Shown piece after piece: positions 28,600-36,811 of a DNA stretch of 64,000 nucleotides (the stretch's first letter is position 1; each line of letters opens with the position of its first letter). This DNA is from Pseudaeromonas aegiceratis (lineage in GTDB: Bacteria; Pseudomonadota; Gammaproteobacteria; Enterobacterales; Aeromonadaceae): assembly GCF_046254905.1 (NCBI RefSeq), contig NZ_CP158016.1, positions 1,426,001 through 1,490,000 on the forward strand. Direction: 5' to 3'. The notes below the pieces were generated by a model. It ran no database searches, was not told the DNA's origin, and saw only the letters and a list, made by a program, of their open reading frames with translations. A program made the position numbers and the translations under genes.

Positions 28600-29403
28600 T
28601 TACTTGGCCAGGGACTCAGGAAGATCCTCGCGGATCTTGGCCAGCAGGCACTTCACCACCCGCGGGTTGCCGCAGACGATGTTGCCGCTGGTGTAGAAGT
28701 TGTGCCCGCCGACGAAGTCGGTGGCCAGGGCACCGGCTTCCCGGGCGATCAGCTCACCGGCGGCCAGATCCCAGGGCTTGAGGCACATTTCCCAGTAACC
28801 GTCGACACGGCCGGCGGCCACGTAGGCCAGATCCAGGCTGGCGGTACCGGCACGGCGGATATCGGCGCACTCGGTGAAGATGCCATCAAACATCTTCTTG
28901 TAGGCGTCCAGGTAGTGACGGTGGCGGTGGGGGAAAGAGGTAGCCAGCACAGTGCCGTCCAGGCTCTTGGATTGGCCGACGCGGATGCGGTAGCCGTTCA
29001 GCTGGGCGCCGTTACCCCGGCTGGCGGTGAACAGCTCGTTGCGCAACGGGTCGAATACCACACCCACTTCGGTGCGGCCCTTGACGCGCAGGGCGATGGA
29101 GACGGCGATGTGGGGGATACCCTTGACGAAGTTGGTGGTGCCATCCAGCGGGTCAATGATCCATTGATATTCGGAGTCGGCATTGCCTTGAACACCGAAT
29201 TCTTCGCCGATGATGCTGTGGTCGGGATAGGCCTTGAGCAGGGTGGAGACGATGGCCTGTTCGGCTTCGCGGTCCACGTTGGTAACCAGGTCGTTTTTGG
29301 CCTTTTCAGCCGTCTGGACGTTGGCGTGATCGCCAAAGTTCTTGGCAATGACTTGTCCTGCGTTGCGCGCCGCGCGCACAGCAATGTTCAGCATGGGATG
29401 CAT
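28600..29403 (-). CDS. suhB: Inositol-1-monophosphatase family protein / Nus factor SuhB
   Basis: 267 aa from the ATG at 29403, exactly the E. coli length; an in-frame GTG four codons upstream lacks support. Metal and phosphate motifs: GEEFG, IIDPLDGTTNFVKGIPH and KPWDLAAGELIAREAG. SuhB has inositol monophosphatase activity, but its main known cell role is as a partner of NusA in rRNA transcription antitermination complexes. Its leader carries a boxA-like sequence, consistent with autoregulation known in E. coli. It is expressed alone from a strong promoter. Confidence 0.96.
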   Translation of the reverse strand: MHPMLNIAVRAARNAGQVIAKNFGDHANVQTAEKAKNDLVTNVDREAEQAIVSTLLKAYPDHSIIGEEFGVQGNADSEYQWIIDPLDGTTNFVKGIPHIAVSIALRVKGRTEVGVVFDPLRNELFTASRGNGAQLNGYRIRVGQSKSLDGTVLATSFPHRHRHYLDAYKKMFDGIFTECADIRRAGTASLDLAYVAAGRVDGYWEMCLKPWDLAAGELIAREAGALATDFVGGHNFYTSGNIVCGNPRVVKCLLAKIREDLPESLAK

Positions 29404-29419
29404 AAATTGACTCACCAGA

Positions 29420-29430
29420 TGTTAAAGAAC
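29420..29430 (-). promoter_or_regulatory. boxA-like element in the suhB leader
   Basis: On the minus strand the sequence GTTCTTTAACA matches the rRNA boxA core (GCTCTTTAACA) at 10 of 11 bases. It lies between the suhB promoter and start codon, 16 bases before the ATG. BoxA is bound by NusB/NusE with SuhB and NusA. Confidence 0.75.
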
Positions 29431-29450
29431 GGGTTTTATGGGCGGGGCGC

Positions 29451-29479
29451 ATTATACGGAGTGGCCGCCGCCCTGACAA
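29451..29479 (-). promoter_or_regulatory. Strong sigma-70 promoter for suhB
   Basis: Read on the minus strand: TTGTCA (29479-29474), a 17-base spacer and TATAAT (29456-29451). Confidence 0.88.
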
Positions 29480-29500
29480 TGATTATGTGGTCCTCGCCGG

Positions 29501-29857
29501 CTAGAAAGTGAGCACCTTGTCCGCCACCAGGCTCCATTGGGCCAGATCCACCAGGGTGCCAATCTCGACCCCTTCGAGCAGCGGCAGGCTGCTGATGCCA
29601 CGGGCATCGCTACAGGTCTTGCACAGCTTCACCGGCACGTCCTGGGCGGTGAGGATATCCAGCATCTGGCGCAGGTGATAGCCCTCGGCCGGCTTCTGGC
29701 CTGGCAGGGCGGCGGTCACCGCATCGGAGAGCAGGAACAGGCGCAGCGCAAGATTGGCATCCTGCTCCTTGAGGGCGATGGCCAGGCGTAGGGCGTTAAA
29801 CAGGGCCTCGCTGCCATAAGGGGCGCCGCTGGCCACGATCAGGATCTGTTGGGACAT
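29501..29857 (-). CDS. ychN: DsrE/F-like protein YchN
   Basis: 118 aa with the YchN family pattern: IVASGAPYGSEALFNALRLAIALKE, LFLLSDAVTAALPGQKPAEGY and PVKLCKTCSDARGI with the conserved Cys pair, ending VADKVLTF. E. coli YchN is a hexameric DsrE-fold protein; a sulfur-relay role has been suggested from the fold, but function is not established. Its Shine-Dalgarno GGAG lies inside the 3' arm of the grxA terminator, and the T-run abuts the ATG. This may couple its translation to the upstream operon. Confidence 0.92.
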   Translation of the reverse strand: MSQQILIVASGAPYGSEALFNALRLAIALKEQDANLALRLFLLSDAVTAALPGQKPAEGYHLRQMLDILTAQDVPVKLCKTCSDARGISSLPLLEGVEIGTLVDLAQWSLVADKVLTF

Positions 29858-29883
29858 AAAAAAGGCTCCATGAAGAGGAGCCT
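29857..29883 (-). terminator. Terminator of trhP-yfhL-grxA overlapping the ychN ribosome-binding site
   Basis: Stem 29863-29869 with 29877-29883 and a 7-base loop. On the minus strand it is followed by T6 (29863-29858) running straight into the ychN ATG at 29857. The 3' arm contains the GGAG that serves ychN. Confidence 0.8.
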
Positions 29884-29920
29884 GTGAGCATAGCCTGGCG
29901 GGGCAGGGTAAACCTTGATC

Positions 29921-30166
29921 TCAGGCTTGTCCCTGTTCGCTCAGCCAGGCGGCAAAGTCGGTATAGCCACCGATATGCTGGTCGCCGACGAAGATCTGCG
30001 GCACGGTGCGCACCGGCTTGCCGACGATGTCGTGCAGATCGGCGATGCTCATCTGCTTGGCATAGATATCGATGTACTCGAACTCGAAGCCCTTCTGGCG
30101 GCAGACAGAGACGGCCATGTCGCAGTAGGGACACATGGGCTTGCCGTAGATGGTGACTTTTTCCAT
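29921..30166 (-). CDS. grxA: Glutaredoxin (GrxA-like)
   Basis: 81 aa from the ATG at 30166 (AAGGAG six bases upstream). Thioredoxin fold with the dithiol active site CPYC (about 11-14), TVPQIFVGDQHIGGYTDFAAW with cis-Pro and the glutathione-binding GG motif. The IGGYTDFAAW end resembles E. coli Grx1 (85 aa). It reduces disulfides or glutathionylated proteins with glutathione. It is the third gene after trhP and yfhL on one strand with 22 bases between yfhL and grxA, suggesting a redox link with the ferredoxin and hydroxylase. Confidence 0.88.
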   Translation of the reverse strand: MEKVTIYGKPMCPYCDMAVSVCRQKGFEFEYIDIYAKQMSIADLHDIVGKPVRTVPQIFVGDQHIGGYTDFAAWLSEQGQA

Positions 30167-30188
30167 TACTTGCTCCTTAGGCTGCAGG

Positions 30189-30434
30189 CTAGGAATGCAG
30201 CGTAACAAATTTTTCCCACAATGCCTCCTGGCTTTCTGGATGCTGGGGGTCCCAGATGATGCAGTCGATGGGACAGACGGCGATGCAGGTCTGGTGTTCG
30301 TAGAAGCCGACGCACTCGGTGCAGCGGGCCGGGTCTATCTCGTAGACCTTGGCCCCCATGGTGATGGCCTGATTGGGGCACTCAGGCTCACACATGTCGC
30401 AGTTGATGCATTTGTCGGTGATGAGCAGCGCCAT
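30189..30434 (-). CDS. yfhL: 4Fe-4S dicluster ferredoxin YfhL
   Basis: 81 aa. Two cluster-binding motifs: CINCDMCEPECP near the N-terminus and CTECVGFYEHQTCIAVCP in the middle, with the extended spacing typical of the YfhL/Alvin-type ferredoxins. It is a soluble electron carrier. It starts two bases after the trhP stop codon, a spacing that implies translational coupling and supports electron supply to TrhP or maintenance of its Fe-S cluster (inference). Confidence 0.92.
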   Translation of the reverse strand: MALLITDKCINCDMCEPECPNQAITMGAKVYEIDPARCTECVGFYEHQTCIAVCPIDCIIWDPQHPESQEALWEKFVTLHS

Positions 30435-30436
30435 CG

Positions 30437-31804
30437 TCAGCCGGCCTTCTGGTGGGGCTGACGGGTATTGGCGTCGCCGTCCAGGTTGCGCAGCAAGATG
30501 CCGAAGTTCACATCCACCTCCTGGGGGACCGGCAGGTAGACGGTGTGACCGTCACCGGGGGCCACTTCGATCTGTTCGCCCTTGCGGTTTTCCAGCTGGC
30601 TGAGATCGAAGGTGAGATTGCCTTGGGGGGTCATCAGCTCCAGGCGGTTGCCCAGCAGGAACTTGTTCTTCACCGCCACCTCCACCAGGCCATCGGCGCG
30701 GCGGCCGGTGATCTCGCCGACAAACTGCTGGCTGTCGGAGACGGAGTAGCCGTAGTCGTAGGTCTGGTAGTCGCTGTGGGCGTGGCGGCGCAGGAAGCCC
30801 TCGGTGTAACCCCGGTGGGCCAGGTTCTCCAGGGTCTTCATCAGATCCCGGTTGAAGGGCCGGCTGGCCACCGCATCGTCGATGGCCTGGCGATAGACCT
30901 GGGCGGTGCGGGCGCAGTAGTAGAAGGACTTGGTGCGCCCCTCGATCTTCAGCGAATGCACCCCCAGTTTGGTGAGGCGCTCCACGTGCTCGATGGCCCG
31001 CAGATCCCGGGAGTTCATGATGTAGGTGCCGTGCTCGTCCTCGAAGGCGGTCATGAACTTGCCGGGGCGGTTCTTCTCCTCCAGCAGCACCAGCTGATCC
31101 GTGGGTTGGCCCAACCCCAGGGTGGGTTGCACCTGCACCGGGATCGGCTCCTGCTTGTGGACGATTTGGCCGACGTCGTCTTCCTTGCCCTCGTGCACCT
31201 TGTACTCCCAACGACAGGCGTTGGTACAGGTGCCCTGATTGGGGTCGCGCTTGTTGATGTAGCCGGAGAGCAGGCAGCGGCCTGAGTAGGCCATGCACAG
31301 GGCGCCGTGGACAAACACCTCCAGCTCGATGCCGGGGCACTGCTGGCGGATCTCTTCGATCTCATCCAAGGAGAGCTCCCGGGAGAGGATGACCCGCTCC
31401 AGGCCCATCTGCTCCCAGAACTTCACCGTGGCCCAGTTGACCGCATTGGCCTGCACCGACAGATGAACCGGCATGTGGGGGAAGTGCTCCCGCACCAGCA
31501 TGATGAGGCCGGGATCGGACATGATGAGGGCGTCTGGGCCCATGTCCACCACGGGGCGCATGTCGCGCACGAAGGTCTTGAGCTTGGAGTTGTGGGGCTG
31601 GATGTTGGCCACCACGTACAGCTTCTTGCCCAATGCATGGGCCTCGTCGATGCCCAGCTGCAGGTGCTCGTGGTCGAATTCGTTGTTACGCACCCGCAGG
31701 CTGTAACGGGGTTGGCCGGCATAGACGGCATCGGCGCCATAGGCGAACGCATAGCGCATGTTCTTCAGCGTTCCCGCCGGAGAAAGCAACTCGGGTCTGA
31801 ACAT
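30437..31804 (-). CDS. trhP: tRNA 5-hydroxyuridine synthesis protein TrhP (U32 family)
   Basis: 455 aa from the ATG at 31804, giving MFRPELLSPAGTLKNMRYAF as in E. coli YegQ/TrhP. The U32-family signature EVFVHGALCMAYSGRCLLSGY and the Cys motif NQGTCTNACRWEY (probable Fe-S ligands) are present, plus the C-terminal domain. TrhP forms ho5U34 in a set of tRNAs by a route that depends on prephenate and Fe-S cluster assembly. Despite the peptidase U32 name it is not thought to act as a protease. It is first in an operon with yfhL and grxA. Confidence 0.93.
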   Translation of the reverse strand: MFRPELLSPAGTLKNMRYAFAYGADAVYAGQPRYSLRVRNNEFDHEHLQLGIDEAHALGKKLYVVANIQPHNSKLKTFVRDMRPVVDMGPDALIMSDPGLIMLVREHFPHMPVHLSVQANAVNWATVKFWEQMGLERVILSRELSLDEIEEIRQQCPGIELEVFVHGALCMAYSGRCLLSGYINKRDPNQGTCTNACRWEYKVHEGKEDDVGQIVHKQEPIPVQVQPTLGLGQPTDQLVLLEEKNRPGKFMTAFEDEHGTYIMNSRDLRAIEHVERLTKLGVHSLKIEGRTKSFYYCARTAQVYRQAIDDAVASRPFNRDLMKTLENLAHRGYTEGFLRRHAHSDYQTYDYGYSVSDSQQFVGEITGRRADGLVEVAVKNKFLLGNRLELMTPQGNLTFDLSQLENRKGEQIEVAPGDGHTVYLPVPQEVDVNFGILLRNLDGDANTRQPHQKAG

Positions 31805-31901
31805 ATTGTCTCTCTTGGGTCTGATCACAGGTCAGGACGGCTTCACCTGATGAAGCCGGGGAGGGGATTGTACGTCAAGGTGTGCGGCGGGCCAATAACA
31901 A

Positions 31902-31921
31902 GGCCGGCACAAAGGCCGGCC
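31902..31921 (-). terminator. Probable rdgC terminator
   Basis: A 7-bp GC stem (31902-31908 with 31915-31921). On the minus strand it is followed by TTGTTATT. It lies between rdgC and trhP. Confidence 0.6.
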
Positions 31922-31950
31922 CATGAGGTTAAGCACGCGACGACCTGGCT

Positions 31951-32859
31951 TTACTCGGCCTTTTCACCACCCAGGGCGGCAATCAGCTCGGGGATGAAAC
32001 GGCCCAATTCGCCTGTCATCAGGCTGAAGTCGGCATCCAGCCGTGCCGACTTGTCTTCGGAGACCACGTCATCGTTTTGCTCCCGCAGCTCTTCGGAGAA
32101 CTTGAGGCGCTTGATGCCCAGATCATCCCCCAGCACGAAGCTCACCGTCTCGGCCCAGTTGAGGGCCAGCTTGGTGACCAGCTTGTCCGCCAGCAGGTGC
32201 ACCTTGATCTCTTCCGTGGTGAGATCCTGCTGCTTGCAGCGGATGATGCCGCCGTGCTCCAGGGCGGAGCGCAGCTCGGCTTCGTCCTCCAGCACGAAGC
32301 TGCCGGGGGCGGCACCGGCGTTCAGCCATTCGGTCATGGTGATCTCGGCGGGGTCGGTCAGGGAGAGGGGCACCACCGGCAGGGAGCCGATGGCCTTGCG
32401 CAGCAGGCTCAGCACGTCGTCGGCCTTCTTGGCGGAGCCGGCATCCACCACCAGGTAGTTGTCCTGGGCATTGAGCCACAAAAAGGTCTGGCTGGTGCGG
32501 GTGAAGGCCCGGGGCAGCAGCTGCATCAACACCTCGTCCTTGAGGGACTCCTTTTCCTTCTTCTTCAGGGCGCGGCCCTGATCGGCCTCCATCTGGTCGA
32601 TGCGCTCCTGCAGGGCGTCCTTGACCACGGGGCCGGGCAGCAGCTTGTCTTCGCGCTTGGCACACAGCAGCAGCTGACCCTGGGCCTCATGCACCAGCAG
32701 ATCCGACTCCCGGCCGAAGGGGCTGACGAAGCCGAACTTGCTCATCTCCTGGCTGCCGCAGGGCACGAACAACAGGCTCTTGAGCAGGGGCTCCAATGCC
32801 TCGGCGGTGAGTTCGAAGGGGCGGGTGAAACGATAAATCTGCAGGTTTTTAAACCACAT
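31951..32859 (-). CDS. rdgC: Recombination-associated protein RdgC
   Basis: 302 aa, normal family length. It begins MWFKNLQIYRFTRPFELTAEALE and includes SKFGFVSPFGRE, RAFTRTSQTFLWLN and ADKLVTKLALNWAE, all conserved in RdgC. RdgC forms a ring-shaped dimer that binds double-stranded DNA and limits RecA loading. It is a nucleoid-associated cytosolic protein. It is a single-gene unit divergent from the GNAT acetyltransferase gene. Confidence 0.95.
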   Translation of the reverse strand: MWFKNLQIYRFTRPFELTAEALEPLLKSLLFVPCGSQEMSKFGFVSPFGRESDLLVHEAQGQLLLCAKREDKLLPGPVVKDALQERIDQMEADQGRALKKKEKESLKDEVLMQLLPRAFTRTSQTFLWLNAQDNYLVVDAGSAKKADDVLSLLRKAIGSLPVVPLSLTDPAEITMTEWLNAGAAPGSFVLEDEAELRSALEHGGIIRCKQQDLTTEEIKVHLLADKLVTKLALNWAETVSFVLGDDLGIKRLKFSEELREQNDDVVSEDKSARLDADFSLMTGELGRFIPELIAALGGEKAE

Positions 32860-33023
32860 GACGGCCTCGGCTTTCGTTGAAATCGCGCCATTCTATCAGC
32901 TTTGTGATCCTCCCGGCATTCCGGACAGAAAAAGCGGAGCTGGCTCACAGGGGCCAGGGCAAAAACAGGCGGTCCGTTTGCGGGCAAATTTACACTTGAA
33001 TGAGTTATGGGGGAGGGCCTGCC

Positions 33024-33482
33024 ATGGTGATCCGTCCGCATCGCCAAGAGGATATGCCTGTGCTGCTGGAGATCTGGCTGCAGGCCTCGTTGCACGCCTA
33101 TGACGAGTTGCCGGCCGCCCTCTGGTGGCCCCATCAGGAGGCCATGCGGGATCGCTTCATGGCCGGCAGCGAGATCTGGGTGCTGGAGCAGGCCGGCCAG
33201 ATCAAGGGGTTTGCCGCCCTGCAGGCCGACGAGCTGCTGGCCCTCTATGTCCATCCGGAGTACCAGGGCAGTGGCCTGGGCGCCGCTCTGCTCTATCAAC
33301 TCAAATCCTGTCATCCCTACCTGTGGCTGCGGATCTGCACCCGCAACAGCGACATCATCACCTTCTACCGGCATCACGGCTTCACCAGCTGCGGGGAGCA
33401 AAAAGACCCCCAGACCGGGCTGCAGGAACTGCTGATGGAGTGTCCGTCCAAGCCGGCGAGCCTGGCGATGGCCCTGGGCTAA
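33024..33482 (+). CDS. GNAT-family N-acetyltransferase
   Basis: 152 aa from the ATG at 33024 (GGGAGGG upstream). GNAT fold pattern: IRPHRQEDMPVLLEIW at the start and the acetyl-CoA loop LYVHPEYQGSGLGAALL (about 84-100), then ITFYRHHGF. It resembles the YjaB/YiaC group of E. coli acetyltransferases, but the substrate cannot be read from the sequence. It lies just upstream of phoB on the same strand with no obvious functional link. The Pho box at 33511 lies after its stop codon. Confidence 0.85.
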   Translation: MVIRPHRQEDMPVLLEIWLQASLHAYDELPAALWWPHQEAMRDRFMAGSEIWVLEQAGQIKGFAALQADELLALYVHPEYQGSGLGAALLYQLKSCHPYLWLRICTRNSDIITFYRHHGFTSCGEQKDPQTGLQELLMECPSKPASLAMALG

Positions 33483-33510
33483 TGGCTGCTGAAACCTGAT
33501 TGTCTTGTCG

Positions 33511-33544
33511 TTATCATAAAAGTGTCACAAAAAGTTCTAATAAT
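33511..33544 (+). promoter_or_regulatory. Pho box and -10 for phoB-phoR
   Basis: Two 11-base repeats, TTATCATAAAA (33511-33521) and GTGTCACAAAA (33522-33532), followed after 6 bases by AATAAT (33539-33544). The arrangement (Pho box in place of a -35) implies PhoB autoactivation. Confidence 0.78.
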
Positions 33545-33585
33545 GCGGCTGGCAAAACAAGGAAAGGCAATCCAGGGCGTATAAC

Positions 33586-34275
33586 ATGTCAAAGAAAGTA
33601 CTGATCGTTGAAGATGAGGCCCCGATCCGGGAGATGCTGTGCTTCGTGCTGGAGCAGAAGGGATTCGAGCCCATGGAGGCGGAGGACTATCAACAGGGTC
33701 TGGCTGCCCTCAAGGAGCCGTTTCCGGATCTGATCCTGCTGGATTGGATGCTGCCCGGTGGCAGCGGTATCCAGTTTATCAAGCAGCTCAAGCTGGACGA
33801 GGTCACCCGTCAGATACCGGTGGTGATGCTCACCGCCCGGGGCGAGGAAGAGGACAAGGTGCGCGGGCTGGATGCCGGTGCCGATGACTACATCACCAAG
33901 CCCTTCTCCCCCAAGGAGCTGACGGCCCGCCTGAAGGCGGTGATCCGCCGCGCCGTGCCCACCAGCACAGAGGAGATCATCGAGGTGCAGGGGCTCAAGC
34001 TGGATCCGGTCTCCCACCGTGTCACCGCCAACGAGCAGGTGCTGGAGATGGGGCCCACGGAATTCCGGCTGCTGCATTTCTTTATGACCCACCCGGAGCG
34101 GGTATACAGTCGCGAGCAATTGCTAAATAATGTCTGGGGCACCAACGTCTACGTGGAAGACAGAACCGTGGACGTGCACATTCGGCGCCTGCGCAAGGCG
34201 GTGTCCGACTTCGGCCACGATGCCTTGATCCAGACGGTGCGTGGCACCGGTTACCGTTTCTCCACCCGCGTCTGA
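33586..34275 (+). CDS. phoB: Phosphate regulon response regulator PhoB
   Basis: 229 aa, the same as E. coli. The receiver domain has the acidic pair near residues 10-11, phosphoacceptor Asp53 in LLDWMLPGGSG and Lys near 105 in YITKPFSPKEL. The C-terminal OmpR-type winged helix has EFRLLHFFMTHPERVYSREQLL and VDVHIRRLRKAV. Phosphorylated PhoB activates genes that have Pho boxes, including four promoters in this window. phoR follows 8 bases downstream. Confidence 0.97.
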   Translation: MSKKVLIVEDEAPIREMLCFVLEQKGFEPMEAEDYQQGLAALKEPFPDLILLDWMLPGGSGIQFIKQLKLDEVTRQIPVVMLTARGEEEDKVRGLDAGADDYITKPFSPKELTARLKAVIRRAVPTSTEEIIEVQGLKLDPVSHRVTANEQVLEMGPTEFRLLHFFMTHPERVYSREQLLNNVWGTNVYVEDRTVDVHIRRLRKAVSDFGHDALIQTVRGTGYRFSTRV

Positions 34276-34283
34276 GGAACAGC

Positions 34284-35588
34284 ATGTTTGAACCCTACTC
34301 CTGGGGACGGGTTGTCAAGAAGGCGCTGGGTTACTACCTGCCCTTCCTGGTCCTCGGGTTGCTGCTGAACCACTGGCCGCTGAGCCTGTTGGTGGCGGCG
34401 GTGCTGCACCTGATGTGGCACTACTGGCAGCAGCGTCGTCTGTTTCACTGGCTGTGGGTCGACCGCAGCCTGATCCCCCCTCAGGGCTCCGGCACCTGGG
34501 AATACATTTTCAACGGCATCTATCGTCTGCAGCAACGGCACCGCGCCCGGCGTCGGGAGCTGGCCGGGCTCATCCGGCGTTTCCGCGAGGGGGCCGAGGC
34601 CCTGCCGGACGCCGCCGTGGTGTGCCGCACCGACGGCAGCATCATCTGGTGTAACAAGCTGGCCGGCCAGCTGCTGGGCTTTCGCTGGCCCGAGGATGCC
34701 GGGCAGAACATCAGCAACCTGATCCGCACGCCCCAGTTCATCGCCTACCTGCGTAAGCTGCAGTTTGACGAGCCGCTGGAGATGAGCTCGCCCATCAACG
34801 AGCAGAAGGTGCTGGAGTTTCGCATCATGCCCTACACGGAGGATCAGACCCTGCTGGTGGTGCGGGATGTGACCCATCTCAAGAGCATGGAGGCCATGCG
34901 CAAAAACTTCGTGGCCAACGTCTCTCACGAGCTGCGTACCCCCTTGACCGTGCTGAAGGGCTACCTGGAGATGATGGAAGAGGTGCCGGATCCGGCCCAC
35001 TGGGGCAAGGCCCAGAAGGTGATGCTGGAGCAGACCCTGCGCATGGACAACCTGGTGAACCAGCTGCTGGTGCTCTCCCGCATCGAGGCGGCGCCGGAGA
35101 CCAACCTGCAGAAGGTGGTGGACATGCCCAAGCTGCTGCTGATGGTGGAACAGGAGTGCCGCACCGTCAGCGGCGGCAGCCATGAGCTCTCCTTCGAGCT
35201 GGATGGGCAGCTGCTGATCTACGGCGACGAGGATCAGCTGCGCAGCGCCGTCACCAACCTGGTGAACAACGCCATCAAGTACACGCCCGCAGGCAAGCAG
35301 ATCCGGGTGGTCTGGTCGCGCCAAGGTGGGCAGGCCCGCTTTGCGGTCTACGATCGCGGGGAGGGCATAGCCCCCGAGCACCTCGGTCGGCTGACCGAGC
35401 GCTTCTACCGGGTGGACAGGGCCCGTTCCCGTCAGACCGGTGGCTCTGGGCTGGGGCTGGCCATCGTCAAGCACGCCTTGAGCCACCATGACAGCCAGCT
35501 GGAAATTCAGAGTCAGCTGGGGGAGGGCAGTTGTTTCAGTTTTGTCATACCCGCCCGGCTGGTGGTCAAGGCCAGCGCCAACGCGTGA
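34284..35588 (+). CDS. phoR: Phosphate regulon sensor histidine kinase PhoR
   Basis: 434 aa. Two close N-terminal membrane segments (about 10-50) with almost no periplasmic loop, a PAS domain (about 95-190; VVCRTDGSIIWCNKLAGQLLG), HisKA with His215 in NVSHELRTPLTVLKG, then HATPase N box NLVNNAIKYTP and G boxes DRGEGIAP and GSGLGLAIVKH. In the family, PhoR senses the state of the Pst transporter through PhoU rather than phosphate itself. It is co-transcribed with phoB and ends at a terminator before pstS. Confidence 0.97.
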   Translation: MFEPYSWGRVVKKALGYYLPFLVLGLLLNHWPLSLLVAAVLHLMWHYWQQRRLFHWLWVDRSLIPPQGSGTWEYIFNGIYRLQQRHRARRRELAGLIRRFREGAEALPDAAVVCRTDGSIIWCNKLAGQLLGFRWPEDAGQNISNLIRTPQFIAYLRKLQFDEPLEMSSPINEQKVLEFRIMPYTEDQTLLVVRDVTHLKSMEAMRKNFVANVSHELRTPLTVLKGYLEMMEEVPDPAHWGKAQKVMLEQTLRMDNLVNQLLVLSRIEAAPETNLQKVVDMPKLLLMVEQECRTVSGGSHELSFELDGQLLIYGDEDQLRSAVTNLVNNAIKYTPAGKQIRVVWSRQGGQARFAVYDRGEGIAPEHLGRLTERFYRVDRARSRQTGGSGLGLAIVKHALSHHDSQLEIQSQLGEGSCFSFVIPARLVVKASANA

Positions 35589-35603
35589 GTCCCCTCATCT
35601 GAA

Positions 35604-35632
35604 TCAAGCGCCTGATGGCGCTTGATTTTTTT
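35604..35632 (+). terminator. Intrinsic terminator after phoR
   Basis: A 9-bp stem (35604-35612 with 35617-35625), four-base loop, T7. Confidence 0.88.
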
Positions 35633-35661
35633 ATGACAGTACCCAGGTTGCCCGGCTTGCG

Positions 35662-35695
35662 CTGTCATACAAATGTCATCTAGTTTTAGTAAATC
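35662..35695 (+). promoter_or_regulatory. Pho box for pstS
   Basis: CTGTCATACAA (35662-35672) and ATGTCATCTAG (35673-35683) form the 11-base repeat. The -10 expected 6 bases later (35690-35695, TAAATC) is weak, typical of an activator-dependent promoter. Confidence 0.75.
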
Positions 35696-35762
35696 TTTCA
35701 CGGAGACGGGTGATACTGGCCCCGTCAACAACAAGGACTTCCCCTTTAATTGGAGAAAGTGG

Positions 35763-36731
35763 ATGAAACTCAACAAACTGGTTAGCGTCGTCGGCTTTGC
35801 CGCTGCCATCGTATCTGCCCAGGCCTTTGCCACCGTGGACAGCGCCCTGCCCGAGTACCAGAAGGTTAGCGGCATCTCAGGTAACCTCTCTTCCGTGGGT
35901 TCCGACACCCTGGCCAACATGATGACCCTGTGGGCCGAGGAATTTAAGCGCGTTTACCCGAACGTCAACATCCAGATCCAGGCTGCCGGTTCTTCCACTG
36001 CTCCGCCCGCCCTGACCGAAGGCACCGCCCAGATCGGCCCCATGAGCCGCAAGATGAAGGACGGTGAAGTCGAAGCCTTCGAGAAGCGCTACGGTTACAA
36101 GCCCACCGCCATCCCGGTGGCCGTGGATGCCCTGGCGGTGTTCGTGCACAAGGACAACCCCATCAAGGGCCTGTCCATGCAGCAACTGGACGAGATCTTC
36201 TCCTCCACATTGAAGTGCGGCAGCACCAAGGCCGCCACCAAGTGGAGCGACGTGGGTCTGGATGGCGAATGGGCCAACCGTGATATCCAGCTGTTTGGTC
36301 GTAACTCTGTGTCCGGCACCTACGGCTACTTCAAGGAGCACGCCCTGTGTAAGGGTGACTTCAAGAGCACCGTCAACGAGCAACCGGGTTCCGCCTCCGT
36401 GGTGCAGTCCGTGTCCGCCTCCCTGAACGGCATCGGCTACTCAGGCATCGGCTACAAGACCTCTGGCGTGCGTGCCCTGCCGCTGTCCAAGTCCGGCACC
36501 GACTACGTGGAAGCCACCGAAGAGAACGCGCTGAAGGGGGCCTACCCGCTGTCACGTTACCTGTACATCTACGTGAACAAGCACCCCAACAAGCCGCTGG
36601 ATCCCATGGTGCTGGAGTTCGTCAAGCTGGTGCTGTCCAAGTCCGGTCAGAACATCGCCGAGAAGGATGGCTACATCCCGGTTCCGGCCAAGGTGGCCGA
36701 GCGCGATCTGCAGATCCTGGCTGGCAAGTAA
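35763..36731 (+). CDS. pstS: Phosphate ABC transporter substrate-binding protein PstS
   Basis: 322 aa from the ATG at 35763; the longer in-frame start would begin inside the Pho box. A Sec signal peptide occupies about residues 1-23 (basic start, hydrophobic core, cleavage near AQAFA). The mature protein has phosphate-binding segments SSVGSDTLANMM, AAGSSTAPPALTEG, FGRNSVSGTYGYFKEH and QPGSASVVQSV. It binds phosphate in the periplasm. It is the longer PhoX-like PstS subtype common in marine gammaproteobacteria. Its permease genes lie 9.4 kb downstream, not directly after it as in E. coli. Confidence 0.93.
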   Translation: MKLNKLVSVVGFAAAIVSAQAFATVDSALPEYQKVSGISGNLSSVGSDTLANMMTLWAEEFKRVYPNVNIQIQAAGSSTAPPALTEGTAQIGPMSRKMKDGEVEAFEKRYGYKPTAIPVAVDALAVFVHKDNPIKGLSMQQLDEIFSSTLKCGSTKAATKWSDVGLDGEWANRDIQLFGRNSVSGTYGYFKEHALCKGDFKSTVNEQPGSASVVQSVSASLNGIGYSGIGYKTSGVRALPLSKSGTDYVEATEENALKGAYPLSRYLYIYVNKHPNKPLDPMVLEFVKLVLSKSGQNIAEKDGYIPVPAKVAERDLQILAGK

Positions 36732-36758
36732 GCCCACTGGCTTACTGCTAGACCAAAT

Positions 36759-36788
36759 AAAAGCCCCCGTCTCGACGGGGGCTTTTTT
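36759..36788. terminator. Bidirectional terminator between pstS and eda
   Basis: A 13-bp stem (36759-36771 with 36774-36786) with a TC loop, A-run before and T6 after. The genes are convergent. Confidence 0.9.
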
Positions 36789-36811
36789 ATTGCTCTATGG
36801 GGTCAACCGCC

